44,076 nt of DNA from Runella zeae DSM 19591 (GTDB taxonomy: Bacteria; Bacteroidota; Bacteroidia; Cytophagales; Spirosomataceae): contig NZ_AUIF01000060.1 in NCBI RefSeq assembly GCF_000423565.1, forward strand, positions 1 through 44,076, given 5' to 3'. The notes beneath the pieces are model-generated. The model had not been told where the DNA came from. It searched no databases and saw only the letters and a program-made list of their open reading frames with translations. Position 1 is the stretch's first letter. Each line of letters begins with the position of its first letter. Position numbers and translations under genes: made by a program. Shown here in pieces: positions 41,850-44,076 of the stretch.

Positions 41850-42377
41850 ATGACTACTGAAAATCAACAAATTAAATACTATACAATTATCGGAGAATTT
41901 GTCTCAAAGGTCAATACGTTCGAGTTTATTGTTAACGTGATGCTGGAACAAATTGTTGGTACTTATTCTGAAAACTCTACAAATAAAGATTTGTTGAACG
42001 ATACGATTGATTTCATTCAAGAACAAAGCTTGCGTATACGAATAAATCAAATCATCCTACTTATAACTATGATAACTATGAATAATCAAGCGAATGCTGA
42101 ACTAGAAGATGCAGTAGAGTCGTTAAAGGGGTTCTCTAAATATTATAACAAATCAATTAGAAACGTTAGAGACTTTATTGCCCACAACCCCTTTCTCGAA
42201 GGCGAAACTCTAAAAATTGTTTCCTCAAGGCGTTATCAAGGCAAATTAAACTCTATGACATTGACAGACATAGAAGAGCATACAAAAGCACTTATTCCTA
42301 AAATAAAAGAACTATTCTCAACTGCAGAAATAATTGCAAAATACTATCCAGTAGAAGTTACCAGAGAATTAAACTAA
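41850..42377 (+). CDS. HEPN-like protein (175 aa)
   Basis: A 175-residue all-helical protein. RDFIAH (Arg107 to His112) in NVRDFIAHNPF is the Rx4-6H motif of HEPN ribonucleases, with the Arg and His in the right spacing and followed by N-P. Long helices before (EFVSKVNTFEFIVNVMLEQI) suit the HEPN bundle. HEPN proteins often act in abortive infection. It follows an attC-like site by 28 bases and is itself followed by one, so it may be a mobile defence cassette. The family call rests on the motif and helix pattern. Confidence 0.55.
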   Translation: MTTENQQIKYYTIIGEFVSKVNTFEFIVNVMLEQIVGTYSENSTNKDLLNDTIDFIQEQSLRIRINQIILLITMITMNNQANAELEDAVESLKGFSKYYNKSIRNVRDFIAHNPFLEGETLKIVSSRRYQGKLNSMTLTDIEEHTKALIPKIKELFSTAEIIAKYYPVEVTRELN

Positions 42378-42407
42378 GTTCTCATATAGAGCTTAAATAA
42401 CTAAAGC

Positions 42408-42536
42408 CCATAACACCATGTTTAAATTATGCCCGGTGACGTGGTTCTCGAAGGTTTCTGCTTTTTAATTACATTAGTGCTGGCTCTACACGAAGGTACT
42501 CTTAATCGGGCACAATATAAACACTAAACGTTAGCA
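42408..42536 (+). other. attC-like recombination site
   Basis: AAC (42412-42414), five bases, arm GTTTAAATTATGCCCG (42420-42435); right arm CGGGCACAATATAAAC (42507-42522), seven bases, GTTAGCA (42530-42536). Pairing 14 of 16. About 129 bases. It follows the HEPN-like gene by about 30 bases. Confidence 0.6.
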
Positions 42537-42554
42537 GTAATCATATCTATAGCT

Positions 42555-42826
42555 ATTTTGATAGCAAATTCCAAACTTGATTTGCAAAACTTGCATTCCT
42601 GAGCAACGATTTTGCTAGGGGCCCTGAATACATCACAACAGGAGTCGCAAAAAGACCGTTTCAAAATGATAACAAAATGGGGGTGATTGTACGCTAAAAG
42701 CGCTATATGTGTTTAGCTGTTACCCACTTTGGGAAAAATTTGCATAACATCATTGGGTACATTTTATTGAAAGTGGATACATTTGGGGTGTAGGCGAATT
42801 CTTTCGCCTATATCTTATTGTAGGCA
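42555..42826 (+). repeat. Dispersed repeat, copy R4 (long form)
   Basis: Matches R3 over its length: ATTTTGATAGCAAATTCCAA at the start, GAGCAACGATTTTGCTA, then AACAAAATGGGGGTGATTG and TTTGCATAACATCATTGGGT. The right end hairpin is TAGGCGAA (42791-42798) with TTCGCCTA (42803-42810), a base-changed but still paired form of that in R2. It ends just before the Crp/Fnr gene. Confidence 0.75.
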
Positions 42827-42831
42827 ATGCA

Positions 42832-43473
42832 GTGAACGACCATGCTTCAACGGACTTCCAAAAAATGAAAGAAGACAAAATAATACATAAACAAATTGAA
42901 CCTTTGTTAGCTTACTTCCAAAATTTGATTCCTCTAAATAAGGAAGAAAAACAATTGGTATGCGACTTGTTCAAACCCAGACTGTATCGCAAACGACAGT
43001 ATGTATTGCAAGAAGGTGATGTATGCAATCAGTTCAATTTTATAGTTCGAGGTTGCCTGCGTATGTACAAGGTAGATGATAAAGGAAATACACACATTGT
43101 ACAGTTTGCTTCCGAAAATTGGTGGTTGAGCAATATTGGTAGTTTTCACGAACGCAAACCCTCTGAACTCAATATTGATGCTTTGGAAGATACAATGGTA
43201 TTACAAATAAGCCATGATAATTTATTGACTCTATATATCCAAGCACCCAAGTTTGACCGCATTTTTAGAGTACTCATTGAAAATAGCTTCATATCGCTTC
43301 AAAAGCGATTATTGCAAAACATTAGTTCTTCTGCTGAAGAACGATATTTATCATTTATAGAAAGTTATTCGCACCTCACAAACCGCATTCCACAAACGCA
43401 AATCGCTTCATTCTTAGGCATTACACCCGAATTTTTAAGCCGTTTAAGGAACAAGCAAACCAAAAAATCTTAA
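42832..43473 (+). CDS. Crp/Fnr-family transcriptional regulator
   Basis: A 213-residue regulator. The start is GTG 42832 (ATG 42865 is the alternative). A cyclic-nucleotide-type beta roll spans about 25-130 (RQYVLQEGDVCNQFNFIVRG CLRMYK pattern, split here). The C-terminal winged HTH is IPQTQIASFLGITPEFLSRL (about 185-204). There are no Cys clusters for an iron-sulfur centre. Bacteroidota members of this type often control a neighbouring oxidoreductase gene, which here is the interrupted gene downstream. Confidence 0.85.
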   Translation: MNDHASTDFQKMKEDKIIHKQIEPLLAYFQNLIPLNKEEKQLVCDLFKPRLYRKRQYVLQEGDVCNQFNFIVRGCLRMYKVDDKGNTHIVQFASENWWLSNIGSFHERKPSELNIDALEDTMVLQISHDNLLTLYIQAPKFDRIFRVLIENSFISLQKRLLQNISSSAEERYLSFIESYSHLTNRIPQTQIASFLGITPEFLSRLRNKQTKKS

Positions 43474-43575
43474 ACTATATCAATACTATTTCTTGACCTA
43501 GTTCATTGGAGTTGGAGCTATTTACAACCCAACTTTGTGCTGTCAAATTTTCATTAAAATTTAAAGAGAGATAGT

Positions 43576-43761
43576 ATGTCAACAACATCAAAAGTAGCCA
43601 TTATTGGCTTAGGAAATATCGGAAAAACTTTAGCCCAAAACTTTGTAAAAGGGAATCGTCCTATCATTATTGCAAGCCGAAAGTTGGAAGATGCAAAAGC
43701 ATTGGCAAAAGAATTAGGAACACTCGCGACAGCAACCGAAATACGGGAAGCTATTAAGAAT
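43576..43761 (+). pseudogene. NAD(P)-binding oxidoreductase gene broken by an IS
   Basis: KVAIIGLGNIGKTLAQNFVK is a Rossmann GxGxxG start, and IIIASRKLEDAKALAKELG fits the F420-dependent NADP reductase-like family. The match stops at about residue 62. Beyond it the frame reads into insertion-sequence DNA and ends at 43797. A full gene would be about 200 residues. It lies 100 bases after the Crp/Fnr gene, its probable regulator. Confidence 0.65.
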
Positions 43762-44076
43762 AGACTTGTTCTTTTGCTGATAATCAATATTTTATGATAT
43801 ATTTGCGGTAATTAACATTTTAATAAGTTATTATGAAATCACAAAGAATTAGTATATTTAGTAATATAAAATCTGATAGAGATTTTCGAGCTACAACAGG
43901 CCTTAGTAAAGAGGAGTTTAATAGGTTATCTGAAAAGTTTTCTTGTTATTATACTCCAACAGTTCTATCAGGATTTCCTAATGGGTTTGGTAACAATAGT
44001 ATATTTCAAAACTCAAAAGAAGCTTTGTTTTTTTTATTATATCATTATAAAGTAGCGACTACTTATGATGTTCTTG
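43762..44076 (+). mobile_element. Insertion sequence, left end (IS5-like), runs off the edge
   Basis: The break in the oxidoreductase gene is close to AGACTTGTTCTTTTGC (43762 onward), a plausible left terminal inverted repeat. A transposase gene starts 72 bases further in. Right end and target duplication lie beyond the window. Confidence 0.55.
43834..44076 (+). CDS. IS5-like DDE transposase, partial
   Basis: The ATG at 43834 opens a frame with MKSQRISIFSNIKSDRDFRA and ATTGLSKEEFNRLSEKF, then NSKEALFFLLYHYKVATTYD VL (split). The TGLSKEEF--L and K--LFFLLYY----Y--L pattern is the N-terminal HTH of IS5-type transposases with a DDE endonuclease domain, which lies beyond the edge. No stop is seen, so the gene is partial. 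Confidence 0.75.

Noticed and set aside
36225-42826. Integron integrase or other recombinase in the island
   Set aside because: No frame shows the Arg-His-x-x-Arg-Tyr recombinase pattern; only the cassette genes, R-M and IS5-like transposase were found.

Overview
The window reads as bacterial DNA from the phylum Bacteroidota, most likely order Cytophagales. The support is a 908-residue secreted protein with a type IX secretion (T9SS) C-terminal domain, an AraC-HTH/TolB-like/TPR regulator, a GH3 auxin-promoter-type ligase, a GH95-like hydrolase, small lipoproteins and an AT-rich base composition. The genus is not claimed. No rRNA, tRNA or CRISPR array was recognised.

Region 1 (1 to about 10.9 kb) is an integrated element cut by the left edge. 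Almost all of its genes are on the minus strand, and many are joined by ATGA stop/start overlaps. The leftmost operon (2768 down to 1) encodes a ribbon-helix-helix-like protein, two unrecognised proteins, a P-loop ATPase resembling packaging or extrusion ATPases, a small protein and a one-pass membrane protein. Upstream of it lies a striking GTTAC/GTAAC palindrome cluster (2810-2949). Further right are a PIN toxin with its antitoxin, a D12-class adenine methylase, DUF3850-like and zinc-finger-like proteins, two membrane microproteins, and a divergent phage-type repressor (10319-10828) beside an operator-rich gap. No tail, terminase, relaxase or integrase gene is visible. A tailless membrane-containing provirus or a novel plasmid-like element fits best, but this is inference.

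Region 2 (about 11 to 35.3 kb) looks like ordinary chromosome: a nonsense-interrupted secreted protein gene, an S33 peptidase lipoprotein, a small NTF2-like lipoprotein, an AraC/TolB/TPR regulator divergent from an alpha/beta hydrolase, a DUF1080 protein, the T9SS protein, MiaE, an S41 peptidase convergent with a threonine dehydratase, a GH3-type ligase, SurE, a GH95-like enzyme, a YD-repeat-like lipoprotein, a LytS/LytTR two-component pair and a GH3 beta-glucosidase. Local rearrangements include an 85-bp tandem duplication of a convergent terminator and a three-way junction at AGCAAAAC around an orphan gene.

Region 3 (35.3 to 44.1 kb) is an accessory island: a transposase remnant, a truncated reverse-transcriptase-like gene, a restriction-modification pair and four small + strand genes (a membrane protein, a SUKH-like protein, a HEPN-like protein and one unknown). 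Several of these are followed by long imperfect hairpins whose geometry resembles integron attC sites (AAC, stem, loop, stem, GTT). Four copies of a dispersed 150-290 bp repeat lie between them. No integron integrase is seen, so this may be an integrase-less cassette cluster or an undescribed equivalent. The window ends in an insertion sequence that disrupts an oxidoreductase gene next to a Crp/Fnr regulator.
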